The position numbers were made by a program, and so were the translations under genes. DNA of 56,596 bases from positions 121,722 through 178,317 of the forward strand of contig NZ_KB892839.1 of the NCBI RefSeq assembly GCF_000373965.1, read 5' to 3'. Every line of letters begins with the position of its first letter. The stretch's first letter is position 1. This document shows positions 16,751 through 25,549 of the stretch, one piece after another. The notes beneath the pieces are model-generated. The model was not told the DNA's origin. It ran no database searches and saw only the letters and a program-made list of their open reading frames with translations. The DNA comes from Uliginosibacterium gangwonense DSM 18521 (GTDB taxonomy: Bacteria > Pseudomonadota > Gammaproteobacteria > Burkholderiales > Rhodocyclaceae).

Positions 16751-18475
16751 ATGAGGCTCAAACGCGAAACGCTCATGCTTTTGCTGGTACTGGGCTCATT
16801 CCACCTGGGGCTTCTGCAAGATCCTGCCACGCCTTTGAGTAAGGCGATACTGTTGGTCCACCTGGGGCTGGTATTGCTGTGGCAGCGTTTGGTCAGCCCC
16901 AATTATCAGGTGTCTGGCCGGACGCTGGCGGGGATTGTGGCTTTGATCGGTTTGATCGGAGTTTTTATTTCCTGGGGGATGGTACTGGTCTGGAGCCTGA
17001 TGCTGGCGGGCGCAATCGGTGGGCGTTTGTTTGTGCATAGTCAGCCCAGGGCACGGGTACCTTATTGGCTGGCACTGGTCGCCGTGGTGGTCGGGCAGGT
17101 GGGGCTGGTGGTGCCTGAGCTGCTCAAGCTTCAAGGGCAGACAAGTGGCGCCTTGACTATGATAGCTGCCTGGGGTGTGTGGCCACTTTTTCTGCTCATT
17201 ATGGTGATGCCATTGCAAGAGGATGAAACAGCGCAGTCTGGCGAAATGGACTTGGTTGGCAGCCTTTTGATTGTGTTGGTGTTCACGGGCATTATCCTGG
17301 GGGCACTGGCGCTGATGTTCCTCTATAAGCTTGATTATCTGAGCGCCCTGTTTTCTGCCTTGGGGCTGATGGCGGCCTGTCTGCTGATTTTGGCGTGGTT
17401 GTGGGCGCCGCATGGCGGCTCGGCTGGTTTGGGGTTGGAGGTGACTCGCCGCATGCTCTCCGGTGGTGGCGATATGCCATTGGATCGATGGTTGGATCAG
17501 TTGGCGGATCTTGCCATGCAGGATATCAGTCCTGAAAACTTTCTGCGTAGCATGTCGCAGGGCTTGCTGCATTGGCATGGTGTCTGTGGAATGCGTTATG
17601 CGTATGGGGCAGGTGCATGGGTGGTTTGTGGTGAGGAAAGCGCGCAGGGCTATCGATTTGAGCATCGGGGCTTGGTGATTCAAACCTTTACCCGTCAGCC
17701 CCTGGCTAATACTGTGCTCTGGCAGTTGAATCTGCGTTTGCGGATGATGGTGGAAATCCATGCTGCCAAGCTGCAGGCCCGTCAGTTGCAGGCAGATTCC
17801 TACTTGCGTGCGGTCCATGAGACGGGCGCACGCGTCACACACGAGATCAAAAATCTGCTGCAATCTCTGCATGGTTTGTGTTTTGCGGTGATATCCGCAA
17901 AAGACTCAAAGGATGATCGCGCCTATCAGTTATTGCTCAAGCAATTGCCGGTTATTGTGGAACGTCTGGAACAGGCTACGGCCCGGATTCGCAAACCCAG
18001 TGCGCAGAGCATGCGCATGGAGGCAGTGGCGCGCTGGTGGCCGCGTCAGCAGGAACGTTATGCCGATAAGATGATCGTGTGGTGCGGCAATGCCACAGGT
18101 GATCTGGACGGTGAAATACCCGCTGCATTATTTGACAACGTGCTTGATAACCTGTTGGAAAACGCTCTATGCAAAGCAGGCGTGTTGGTCACCGTCACAC
18201 TGTCGGGGAATGTCGCTGGCTGGGAACTGGAGGTGAGTGACGACGGGGCTGCCATCGCTGTTACGCAGGCAGAATCCCTGTTTTTGGCGCCCATGCCTTC
18301 AGATAGCGGGATGGGGATCGGTTTGTATCAGGCGGGGCGTTTGGCCGAATCAGCAGGCTATCACCTGCGATTGCTCCGCAACCGAGATGGCGAAGTCTGC
18401 TTTAGTTTGAAAATGGCCGGAAAGGAACCCCCTCCGGCCATGAGCGATCAAAATACTTCGTGTTCGCCCAGATAG
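16751..18475 (+). CDS. Orphan membrane sensor histidine kinase
   Basis: A protein of 574 residues. About seven hydrophobic segments fill residues 8-225, followed by a GAF-like linker ([18 protein letters not shown]) and a kinase core. The H box is [13 protein letters not shown] with the phospho-accepting His at about 364, the N box is LDNLLENAL, and the G box is [16 protein letters not shown]. It would sense a membrane or intracellular signal and phosphorylate a response regulator, but no regulator gene is adjacent. ATG 16751 has AAAGG 9 bases before it and is preferred over a GTG 18 bases upstream. The 3' end overlaps the convergent rluF-like gene by 28 bases. Confidence 0.85.
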   Translation: MRLKRETLMLLLVLGSFHLGLLQDPATPLSKAILLVHLGLVLLWQRLVSPNYQVSGRTLAGIVALIGLIGVFISWGMVLVWSLMLAGAIGGRLFVHSQPRARVPYWLALVAVVVGQVGLVVPELLKLQGQTSGALTMIAAWGVWPLFLLIMVMPLQEDETAQSGEMDLVGSLLIVLVFTGIILGALALMFLYKLDYLSALFSALGLMAACLLILAWLWAPHGGSAGLGLEVTRRMLSGGGDMPLDRWLDQLADLAMQDISPENFLRSMSQGLLHWHGVCGMRYAYGAGAWVVCGEESAQGYRFEHRGLVIQTFTRQPLANTVLWQLNLRLRMMVEIHAAKLQARQLQADSYLRAVHETGARVTHEIKNLLQSLHGLCFAVISAKDSKDDRAYQLLLKQLPVIVERLEQATARIRKPSAQSMRMEAVARWWPRQQERYADKMIVWCGNATGDLDGEIPAALFDNVLDNLLENALCKAGVLVTVTLSGNVAGWELEVSDDGAAIAVTQAESLFLAPMPSDSGMGIGLYQAGRLAESAGYHLRLLRNRDGEVCFSLKMAGKEPPPAMSDQNTSCSPR

Positions 18476-20409
18476 CGCCACATGCCAACGGGTAGTTTGG
18501 AGAGCGTGACGCGACCAATGCGGATGCGCTTGAGGCCCACAACGCGCAGCCCCACCAGCTCACACATCCGGCGGATCTGGCGCTTGCGCCCTTCGCGCAG
18601 CACGAAGCGGAGCTGATCCTCATTTTGCCAGCTGACTTTGGCGGGCATCAGTTCGACCCCATCCAGTTCCAGCCCGTGGTTGAGCATCTTCATGCCTTCA
18701 GCGCTCAGATTGCCTTCCACACGCACAAGGTATTCCTTCTCCACCTCGCTGCGTTCCCCGATGATCTGTTTGGCAACTCGCCCATCCTGGGTGAGAACCA
18801 GCAGGCCAGTGGAATCGATATCCAGGCGCCCTGCGGGGGCCAGCTTACGCAGGAAGCGTGACTCGATACGGATCTTGCACGGGTCTTCTTCCCAATGATT
18901 TTCATTGGTGACCAGGACACTGGCGGGCTCATAGCCATCTTCAGCCTGACCGGAAACATAACCAATCGGCTTGTTAATCAGGATGGTGATGCGTTGGTTT
19001 TGCGCTGATTCCGCCTGGATGCTCAACTCGATCTTCTGTTCGGGCTGCACCTTGCTTCCCAGTTGATCCACGACCACGCCATCCACCTTGACCCAGCCGC
19101 GCTCGATGTACTCGTCGGCTTCCCGGCGCGAGCACAGGCCCAGTTCTGTCATGCGTTTGGACAGGCGAACAGAACCTTCCTGATCATCTTCCCGAGGTTT
19201 TGGGAGGCGTTCAGCTTGGCGGGGGCGCCATTCCGAACGCCAATCCTTGCGCTCTTCGCGGGGAGCGGTTTCGTTGTTGGAATACTCGGTTCGCTGGTAT
19301 TTATCTTCTTCCTCCCGGAAGCGCGGCGAACGGCTTGGGCTGCGGCGTTCCTCGGTGAATTGGGGCGCCTCATCACGTCGATCACTGCTGAATCGGCGGC
19401 CTTCGCCGCGTGGGGTATCGCCAGCGGGACGGCGGTCATCAAAGCGTGGGCGGTCTTCGCCGTGAGGGCTGCTTGGACGTTCGTCACGACGGAAGCTGGG
19501 GCGCTCGCCAGAGCGAGAATCCGAATCGGTGCGTGGGCGACGATCTCCGTCAAAACGGCGGCCTTCACCGCGTGGAGCATCATCGTGCGAACGGGCAGGG
19601 CGATCACCAAAGCGTGGGCGGTCTTTGCCTGCGGGGCGACTGGGACGTTCGTCACGACGGAAGCTGGGGCGCTCACCCGTGCGCGAATCGACATCTGTAC
19701 GCGGGCGACGATCTCCATCAAAGCGCCGCCCTTCACTGCGTGAGGCATCACCGTCTGGACGACGATCACCAAAGCGTGGGCGGTCTTCACCGTAGGGACG
19801 GCTGGGGCGTTCGTCACGGCGGAAGTTGGAGCGATCACCAGAACGTGAATCGGAGTCGGTACGCGGGCGACGATCTCCCTCAGAGCGACGACCTTCGCCA
19901 CGTGGAGCATCATCATTCGATCGGGCAGGGCGGTCGCCAAAGCGTGGCCGGTCTTCGCCGTGAGGGCGACTGGGGCGTTCATCACGGCGGAAGTTGGAGC
20001 GATCACCAGAACGTGAATCGGAGTCAGTACGCGGGCGACGATCTCCCTCAAAACGACGGCCTTCACCGCGTGGGGCATCATCATGCGGTCGGGCAGGACG
20101 GTCCCCAAAACGTGGCCGATCTTCGCCATAGGGGCGGATGGGGCGTTCGTCACGACGGAAGTTGGAGCGATCAACGGAGCGAGAATCACCTTCCCGGCCT
20201 GAGCGCGCATCCGAATAGGGGCGACGGCTGTCATCCCTACGCGGGCCTCTTTCCTCTTCATTGCGAGGGCGGGGACGTGGGCGGGGTGTGGAACCGTCAC
20301 GTGCCTCCAGTGCCTTGTTGGCGCCACGAATGGGGCGGCGCGGTGTTTCGCGCTCAGAGCCTTCGGTTTTGGCGGGAAGAGAGAGTCGGCGTGGTTTGGA
20401 GTCAGTCAT
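18448..20409 (-). CDS. rluF: 23S rRNA pseudouridine synthase (RluF-like) with long repetitive N-terminal tail
   Basis: A protein of 653 residues, more than twice the usual size. Residues 415-653 are a normal synthase: an S4 RNA-binding domain ([20 protein letters not shown]), the [10 protein letters not shown] strand, the catalytic Asp530 in [15 protein letters not shown], and the C-terminal [17 protein letters not shown] motif, closer to RluF than to RluB or RsuA. Residues 1-410 are an Arg/Asp/Pro/Gly/Ser-rich, disordered tail with 4.5 tandem units of about 56 residues. The tail resembles RGG/RD-type RNA-binding tails and may tether the enzyme to ribosomal RNA or assembly particles; this is inference. 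ATG 20409 has no strong ribosome site. Confidence 0.88.
   Translation of the reverse strand: MTDSKPRRLSLPAKTEGSERETPRRPIRGANKALEARDGSTPRPRPRPRNEEERGPRRDDSRRPYSDARSGREGDSRSVDRSNFRRDERPIRPYGEDRPRFGDRPARPHDDAPRGEGRRFEGDRRPRTDSDSRSGDRSNFRRDERPSRPHGEDRPRFGDRPARSNDDAPRGEGRRSEGDRRPRTDSDSRSGDRSNFRRDERPSRPYGEDRPRFGDRRPDGDASRSEGRRFDGDRRPRTDVDSRTGERPSFRRDERPSRPAGKDRPRFGDRPARSHDDAPRGEGRRFDGDRRPRTDSDSRSGERPSFRRDERPSSPHGEDRPRFDDRRPAGDTPRGEGRRFSSDRRDEAPQFTEERRSPSRSPRFREEEDKYQRTEYSNNETAPREERKDWRSEWRPRQAERLPKPREDDQEGSVRLSKRMTELGLCSRREADEYIERGWVKVDGVVVDQLGSKVQPEQKIELSIQAESAQNQRITILINKPIGYVSGQAEDGYEPASVLVTNENHWEEDPCKIRIESRFLRKLAPAGRLDIDSTGLLVLTQDGRVAKQIIGERSEVEKEYLVRVEGNLSAEGMKMLNHGLELDGVELMPAKVSWQNEDQLRFVLREGRKRQIRRMCELVGLRVVGLKRIRIGRVTLSKLPVGMWRYLGEHEVF
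19375..20151 (-). repeat. Tandem 168-base coding repeat (4.5 units) in rluF-like gene
   Basis: Units begin at codons 87, 143, 199, 253 and 309 of the protein, each with DERPSRP or close to it, and contain [15 protein letters not shown] and [11 protein letters not shown]. Units are 56, 56, 54, 56 and about 37 residues. DNA identity between units is high by eye, so copy number could vary by recombination. Confidence 0.9.
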
Positions 20410-20472
20410 CAAAAGCTCAATAGACCGCAGCAGGCTCCTTTGGAAAAGGCCCGAATGCGGTAAAAAAGGGGA

Positions 20473-21114
20473 TCAGGGGGTTGGGGCGCCCGTGCCTGCC
20501 TGGGCAAACCGCATGGGCTGATAGTCCCAGTTCTTTTGCCAGGCGGCACGAACCATGTTGGGATACTCAGGCCGACCCAGGCTGCCGTTATAGCGGCCCA
20601 GCGCACGGAAGAGGTTGCCCTTTTCAATGTCCAGATAGTAGCGCAGGATGGTGCAGCCGTAGCGCAGATTGGTACGCAGATGGAACAGATCCTGATCTGG
20701 TTTGCCAATCGAGCGAATCCAGAAGGGCATGACCTGCATCAGCCCGCGAGCCCCCGCGCCGGACACTGCGTACTTGCGAAAGCCACTTTCAACCTGGATC
20801 AAGCCCAGCACAAGCTGGGGGTCCAGCCCGGCACGTTGGGCCTCGTAATACACGGTCTTGAGGAAATCGACGCGCTCCTTTGTGTCTGGGAAGCGCTTGG
20901 CGAGTTTGGGCGACATGGCATCCAGCCAGTGCAGCTTGGCTTCCTGGCTGGTGAACACGGGCTCGGGTGAGGCCATGTCGGCCACGGCACTATGCAAGGC
21001 AGCCTGTACGCTGGCTGCAAGCACTTCTTCACGTTGGGCGCCTGCCTGCGCTGCCTGGCTGAACAGGAGTACAGTTGAGAGCAGCACAGAGGGGAGCAGG
21101 CGCAGAACTTTCAT
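20473..21114 (-). CDS. Soluble lytic murein transglycosylase (Slt/MltE-type domain)
   Basis: A protein of 213 residues with a signal peptide (KVLRLLPSVLLSTVLLFSQ, cleaved near AAQA) and an SLT domain. The catalytic Glu is in LGLIQVESGFRKYA, followed by GARGLMQVMPFW, the NLRYGCTILRYYL helix and the GRYNGSLG segment. It cleaves peptidoglycan in the periplasm. It lies 11 bases behind proS on the same strand, and a proS-transglycosylase pair with divergent rppH is a familiar arrangement in betaproteobacteria. Confidence 0.92.
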   Translation of the reverse strand: MKVLRLLPSVLLSTVLLFSQAAQAGAQREEVLAASVQAALHSAVADMASPEPVFTSQEAKLHWLDAMSPKLAKRFPDTKERVDFLKTVYYEAQRAGLDPQLVLGLIQVESGFRKYAVSGAGARGLMQVMPFWIRSIGKPDQDLFHLRTNLRYGCTILRYYLDIEKGNLFRALGRYNGSLGRPEYPNMVRAAWQKNWDYQPMRFAQAGTGAPTP

Positions 21115-21125
21115 AGGCGTACAGG

Positions 21126-22832
21126 TTAGAGCAACTTGGATTTGACGTGGGCGGCGATCTCGCCAACAGCGATTTTGGCGGCGGCCGCGTCACGGCGGCC
21201 CTGATACTCGGCCATGCCTTCTTTCAGACCACGGTCACCAATGACCACGCGGTGCGGCACGCCGATCAGTTCCCAATCGGCAAACATCACACCAGGGCGC
21301 TCATCACGGTCGTCAAGAATCACTTCGATCCCCGCTACGGACAATTCATTGTACAGGGCCAAAGCGGTGTCGCGTACCGCTTCAGACTTGCTCCAGCCCA
21401 ACGGTACGATCACCAGTTGGAAGGGGGCGATGGCATCCGGCCAGATGATGCCGCGCTCGTCGTTGTTCTGTTCGATGGCTGCAGCCACGATACGGGTGAC
21501 GCCGATGCCGTAGCAGCCCATTTCCATGACCTGCTCTTTGCCATCTTCGCCGATGAACTTACAGCCCATGGCTTCAGAATAGCGCTTGCGCAGCTGGAAG
21601 ATATGGCCGACTTCGATGCCGCGACAAATGGCAATTTCCCCCTTGCCATCCGGTGAGGGGTCACCCGCCAACACATTGCGGATATCCACCACCTCGCACT
21701 CGGGGAAATCGCGCCCGATATTGGCACCCGTGTAGTGGTAGTCGCTTTCGTTGGCGCCGATCACAAAGTCAGCCATCGCGGCAACGGTGCGATCCATGTA
21801 GATGCGGCCTTTGAAGCCGATGGGGCCGAGCGAGCCGGGTTCTGCACCAAACGCATCGCGGATCGAGGCGGGGGCGGCAAAACGCAGCGGCGAGAACACG
21901 CCAGCGAGCTTGCCAGCCTTCACTTCGTTGAGTTCATGGTCACCACGCAGTATCAGCAGGACGGGCACCCCATCATCGCCTTCCACCACGACGGCCTTGG
22001 CGGTGCGCGTGGCATCAATCTTGAGGAAATTGGCCAGCTGTTCGATGGTCTTGATGCCGGGGGTGTGGATTTTGCTCAGTGCCTCTTGCGGAGCAGGGCG
22101 GGCGGTAGCTGGTGCCACGGCCTCGGCCAGTTCCACGTTGGCAGCAAAATCGGAATCCGGGCAATAGGCGATGGCGTCTTCACCCGTTTCGGCAATCACG
22201 TGAAATTCATGTGAGCCTGTGCCGCCAATCGCGCCGGTATCTGCTGCCACGGCGCGGAATTCCAGGCCCAGGCGGGTGAAGATGCGCGAGTAGGTATCAA
22301 ACATGTTCTGATACTCGCGCTTCAGATCTTCAAAACTCACATGGAAGGAGTAGGCATCCTTCATCGTGAATTCGCGGCCACGCATTACGCCAAAGCGGGG
22401 GCGGCGTTCGTCGCGGAACTTGGTCTGGATCTGGTACAGGTTCTTGGGCAATTGGCGGTAGCTGCGCACTTCCTGACGCACGATGTCGGTAACGACTTCT
22501 TCGGAGGTCGGCTGCATCACGAAGTCACGCTCATGGCGATCCTTGAAGCGCAGCAGTTCGGGACCCATCTTCTCGAAGCGGCCGGTTTCCTGCCACAGCT
22601 CGGCAGGCTGTACGATGGGCATCAGCAACTCGACCGCGCCAGCGCGGTTCATCTCTTCACGGATGATGTTCTCCACCTTGCGGATGACCCGCAGCCCCAT
22701 CGGCATGTAGTTATAGATGCCTGCACCAAGCTTCTTGATGAGGCCAGCACGCATCATCAGCTTATGGCTGACGATCTCAGCGTCGTTGGGGGCTTCCTTG
22801 AGGGTAGAGATGAAGAACTGGCTGGCGCGCAT
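21126..22832 (-). CDS. proS: Prolyl-tRNA synthetase
   Basis: A bacterial-type ProRS of 568 residues that charges tRNA-Pro in the cytosol. Class II motifs are visible in order: motif 1 around [15 protein letters not shown], motif 2 ([20 protein letters not shown]), the INS/YbaK editing domain at about 230-390 ([20 protein letters not shown]), motif 3 ([17 protein letters not shown]) and the anticodon-binding domain at the end. Start and length match the family. It is divergent from rppH. Confidence 0.97.
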   Translation of the reverse strand: MRASQFFISTLKEAPNDAEIVSHKLMMRAGLIKKLGAGIYNYMPMGLRVIRKVENIIREEMNRAGAVELLMPIVQPAELWQETGRFEKMGPELLRFKDRHERDFVMQPTSEEVVTDIVRQEVRSYRQLPKNLYQIQTKFRDERRPRFGVMRGREFTMKDAYSFHVSFEDLKREYQNMFDTYSRIFTRLGLEFRAVAADTGAIGGTGSHEFHVIAETGEDAIAYCPDSDFAANVELAEAVAPATARPAPQEALSKIHTPGIKTIEQLANFLKIDATRTAKAVVVEGDDGVPVLLILRGDHELNEVKAGKLAGVFSPLRFAAPASIRDAFGAEPGSLGPIGFKGRIYMDRTVAAMADFVIGANESDYHYTGANIGRDFPECEVVDIRNVLAGDPSPDGKGEIAICRGIEVGHIFQLRKRYSEAMGCKFIGEDGKEQVMEMGCYGIGVTRIVAAAIEQNNDERGIIWPDAIAPFQLVIVPLGWSKSEAVRDTALALYNELSVAGIEVILDDRDERPGVMFADWELIGVPHRVVIGDRGLKEGMAEYQGRRDAAAAKIAVGEIAAHVKSKLL

Positions 22833-22975
22833 GATCAGATTTCATTGAAAAGCAGAGATAACCCATTATTGTACCTGAGCTTCCGGTTAAATGTCGTGAT
22901 TCGCCACGAGGTGGTTTCATTGTTGGGCAATCTGTGAAAGAATTGCTTCAACTTCATGATATTCAGGTGGTTGTT

Positions 22976-23521
22976 ATGCTCGACAGGGACGGATACCGGC
23001 CCAATGTCGGCATCGTCATCATCAACGCACGCAACGAGGTGTTCTGGGGTAAGCGCATTCGTGAACATTCCTGGCAGTTTCCGCAAGGGGGCATCAAGCA
23101 AGGGGAAACCCCCGAGCAGGCTATGTTCCGGGAGCTCCATGAGGAGGTCGGTTTGCGTCCCGAGCAGGTGCAGGTGGTTACCCGCACGCGCGATTGGTTG
23201 CGTTATGACGTGCCCAAGCATTGGATCAAGCGCGAATGGCGCAGCACTTATCGTGGACAGAAGCAGATCTGGTTCCTGCTCCGCTTGCTGAGCAAGGATA
23301 CGGCCATCAATCTGCGGGCCAGTGGTCACCCCGAATTTGATGCCTGGCGGTGGACCAACTTCTGGGTGCCGCTTGATTCGGTGATTGAATTCAAGCGCGG
23401 TGTATATAAGCTTGCCTTGAATGAGTTGGCCGATATCCTTTTCCAAGGGGATATCCGCGAACGGCCCAAGAGCTACGCTCTGTCTTCTGAGTCGATTTCG
23501 CCAGAGGTTGGCAATGCTTGA
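22976..23521 (+). CDS. rppH: RNA pyrophosphohydrolase RppH
   Basis: A Nudix hydrolase of 181 residues that removes pyrophosphate from mRNA 5' ends and so starts decay. The N-terminus [14 protein letters not shown] matches the E. coli enzyme. The Nudix box is [22 protein letters not shown], given here in two parts: [11 protein letters not shown] and [12 protein letters not shown] 22976 is chosen by family alignment and AGGTGG 5 bases upstream; the GTG at 22934 would add a foreign 14-residue tail. The stop overlaps the coq7 start by eight bases. Confidence 0.95.
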   Translation: MLDRDGYRPNVGIVIINARNEVFWGKRIREHSWQFPQGGIKQGETPEQAMFRELHEEVGLRPEQVQVVTRTRDWLRYDVPKHWIKREWRSTYRGQKQIWFLLRLLSKDTAINLRASGHPEFDAWRWTNFWVPLDSVIEFKRGVYKLALNELADILFQGDIRERPKSYALSSESISPEVGNA

Positions 23522-24140
23522 CCTGGATAACGCCATCGTTCAATTCGACCGTGCCCTGCAAACCCTGGCGGCCCGCCCATCCAGCACCCGCCCGGTGCCA
23601 GGGACAGGTTTGCCTGAGTGTGAGTTGAGCGAAGCCCAACGCAAGGAAATCGCCGGACTCATGCGGGTCAATCATGTGGGCGAGGTGTGTGCCCAGGCGC
23701 TCTATCAGGGGCAGGCGATGACGGCCCGGCAGGCTTCGCTGCGCCAATCGCTGGCCCATGCTGCTGACGAAGAGGTTGAGCATCTGGCCTGGACCCAGCA
23801 ACGCATTGAGGAAATGGGTGGGCGTACCAGTCTCCTCAATCCCCTGTGGTATGGCGGGGCGCTGAGCATCGGCGTGGTTGCGGGCATTCTTGGTGATCGC
23901 TGGAATCTGGGTTTTCTGGCAGAAACCGAAACCCAGGTTGAACGACATCTGCAAGGGCATTTGACTCGGGTGCCAGAGGATGATCTGCGCTCCAAAGCCA
24001 TTCTGGACCAGATGAAGCAGGACGAAGCCGGGCACGCCGCCCTGGCCCGGGAATTGGGCGCTGCGGAACTCCCCGCGCCTGCGCGCTTCGCAATGAAGCT
24101 CGCTGCCAAGGTGATGACTACCGTAGCATTCAGAATCTAG
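23514..24140 (+). CDS. coq7: COQ7-type 2-polyprenyl-3-methyl-6-methoxy-benzoquinone hydroxylase
   Basis: A di-iron monooxygenase of 208 residues that performs the C6 hydroxylation of ubiquinone synthesis in place of UbiF. Iron ligands are visible as the Glu in [12 protein letters not shown], the ExxH in [10 protein letters not shown], a Glu in [10 protein letters not shown] and the final ExxH in [11 protein letters not shown] short hydrophobic surface helix ([16 protein letters not shown]) should attach it to the membrane. ATG 23514 lies inside the last codons of rppH, so the two genes are coupled. Confidence 0.94.
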   Translation: MLDLDNAIVQFDRALQTLAARPSSTRPVPGTGLPECELSEAQRKEIAGLMRVNHVGEVCAQALYQGQAMTARQASLRQSLAHAADEEVEHLAWTQQRIEEMGGRTSLLNPLWYGGALSIGVVAGILGDRWNLGFLAETETQVERHLQGHLTRVPEDDLRSKAILDQMKQDEAGHAALARELGAAELPAPARFAMKLAAKVMTTVAFRI

Positions 24141-24166
24141 CCTGCATTTTCAACTTGTTTTGATTT

Positions 24167-24194
24167 CAGACGCCCCTACGAAGAGGGGCATCTG
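24167..24194 (+). terminator. Stem-loop after coq7
   Basis: An 11-pair stem with one mismatch (CAGACGCCCCT with AGGGGCATCTG) 26 bases after the coq7 stop. It lacks a clear T tract, so it may be a weak terminator or an mRNA-protecting hairpin. Confidence 0.5.
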
Positions 24195-24404
24195 TGTTGA
24201 TGCAGGATAACTTTGGCTTGCTGGTTTGATAGGCGAAGTGTCTGTTGCAATGGTGGGGTCTCTGGTTTGAGTCCTGCCAAGCTCAGCATCGGCATAAAGT
24301 TCAGAGAACATGCAATCTGCAAACAGTGAGTCACTGAACTATTCGAGACGCTTACAGCTTTCAGCAGTGCCCCGTATGGCAGTAGGGGCATAGTCGAATG
24401 TCAA

Positions 24405-24842
24405 TCAGTTGCTGTCTGAACGCTCACTCGTTTCTACAATTTCAAAATCATGGGTGATTTCTGCAGTTTTGCCCAGCATGATGGAAGCTGAGCAATATTT
24501 GTCTGCAGAGAGCTTGATGGCGCGTTCAACCACCTCGGGTTTGAGTTTACGACCAGAGACCACGTAGTGGTAATGGATCTTGGTGAAGACTTTGGGGTCG
24601 ATTTCTGCGCGTTCGGCCTGCAGTTTGACTTCGCAGCCTTCCACGGCATGGCGGCCACGTTTGAGGATCAGGACCACGTCGTAGGCCGTGCATCCACCCG
24701 CACCCGCGAGGATCATCTCCATGGGGCGGGGGGCGAGATTTTTCCCGCCCAGGTCCGCCGCTCCTTCCATGATAAGTGCGTGCCCGCTGCCTGTTTCTGC
24801 GATGAATTGGGCGTTGCCGGCCCATTTGACTGTGCATTCCAT
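24405..24842 (-). CDS. OsmC/YhfA-family protein
   Basis: A protein of 145 residues of the OsmC family, cytosolic thiol-dependent peroxidases. The N-terminal strand MECTVKWAGNAQFIAE and the NLAPRPMEMILAGAGGCTAYDVV segment carry the first catalytic Cys, and the second is in LSADKYCSASIMLGK. The layout fits the YhfA subgroup, whose substrate is unknown. ATG 24842 is chosen; a TTG 9 bases earlier is less likely. Monocistronic. Confidence 0.9.
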   Translation of the reverse strand: MECTVKWAGNAQFIAETGSGHALIMEGAADLGGKNLAPRPMEMILAGAGGCTAYDVVLILKRGRHAVEGCEVKLQAERAEIDPKVFTKIHYHYVVSGRKLKPEVVERAIKLSADKYCSASIMLGKTAEITHDFEIVETSERSDSN

Positions 24843-25165
24843 AATTTTCAATCTCGTCTGCTAGGGTGGAGTAGGGGATATTGGAAACGGTCTACGATCT
24901 TACTGCAAGGGCGTTTAGCCGCAAAAGGGTGGATTGATAGGTAGATCGTAAAACAGATTTGTAGTGCGGTATGAATGGTCTCTATTTGTTGCACTGCAAA
25001 ATTCGGGTGCTACAATACCAAAAAGAAGAAGTTTAAATACTCCTTATTCATTCATAAAACAAGTTGATAAATGGTGGAAAAATCCATGTTTTAAAAGGAT
25101 TTAATGCCCATAAGTCTGTTTGATTTATAGATAGAAATATTCAGTCTGAAACGCGCAAAAAAACC
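24843..25165. other. Non-coding AT-rich gap
   Basis: Between the OsmC-like gene and the small-RNA promoter. I see no gene, strong hairpin or repeat in it. Confidence 0.5.
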
Positions 25166-25194
25166 TTGCAACGCACAAGTCGATTGCGCATAAT
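25166..25194 (+). promoter_or_regulatory. Sigma-70-type promoter of candidate small RNA
   Basis: TTGCAA (25166-25171), a 17-base spacer, then CATAAT (25189-25194). Transcription would start at about 25201. Confidence 0.65.
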
Positions 25195-25200
25195 GAAATT

Positions 25201-25313
25201 GTTGATTCGACGGACACACAGTTTCAAGTCAGTCGTAATCGTTTGATTGTCTCCTCCACCCTCCTCCTTTGGTGTGGACTTGGCGCAGCTCTAAGTGAGC
25301 TGCGTTTTTTTTT
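25201..25313 (+). ncRNA. Candidate trans-acting small RNA with CCUCC motifs
   Basis: A stretch of about 113 bases framed by a well-spaced promoter and an intrinsic terminator (8-pair stem CGCAGCTC/GAGCTGCG at 25284-25304, then nine T). It encodes no plausible protein. At 25250-25270 there is a pyrimidine run with two CTCCTCC copies, complementary to Shine-Dalgarno sequences. Such anti-SD loops are typical of small RNAs that repress translation. The family is unknown to me. Confidence 0.68.
25284..25313 (+). terminator. Intrinsic terminator of candidate small RNA
   Basis: Stem CGCAGCTC/GAGCTGCG with loop TAAGT, followed by nine T (25305-25313). Confidence 0.9.
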
Positions 25314-25435
25314 GCCTTTTCGTCTTGAGGCATGGCAGAGTCGGCGATTGGCGCAATCTCCAGCAATGTCTATGGCAATCCATCTGAAGACCTGATTTAA
25401 ATCCTGTTTCGATACCAAGGTCGTAGTAGATAAAG

Positions 25436-25472
25436 AAAATCGGGAGTCCGACGTTTGCGTACCCCCGATTTT
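25436..25472 (-). terminator. Terminator downstream of the GH94 gene pair
   Basis: Nine-pair stem AAAATCGGG/CCCGATTTT. On the minus strand a T-rich tract follows. It is 78 bases past the stop of the second GH94 gene. Confidence 0.75.
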
Positions 25473-25549
25473 GCCTGCTGAAATCTGCACAGATAAACAG
25501 ATTTGCTACCGACGGCAGCGTTTCGGCTAATATGATCTTTGCTAATCGC

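Noticed and set aside
19375-20151. Possible CRISPR-like array
   Set aside because: The regular spacing comes from in-frame coding repeats of 168 bases without variable spacers. I saw no CRISPR array anywhere in the window.
19149-20423. Long open frames in other phases of the rluF-like repeats
   Set aside because: They arise from the periodic 168-base repeats and have low-complexity translations; only the minus-strand frame continues into a conserved enzyme.
24176-24391. 71-codon minus-strand frame after coq7
   Set aside because: Starts within the coq7 hairpin region, has no ribosome site and no family resemblance.
25224-25490. 88-codon minus-strand frame across the small RNA locus
   Set aside because: It runs antisense through the terminator, has no ribosome site and ends in Lys/Arg runs; the promoter-terminator pair on the plus strand is the better explanation.
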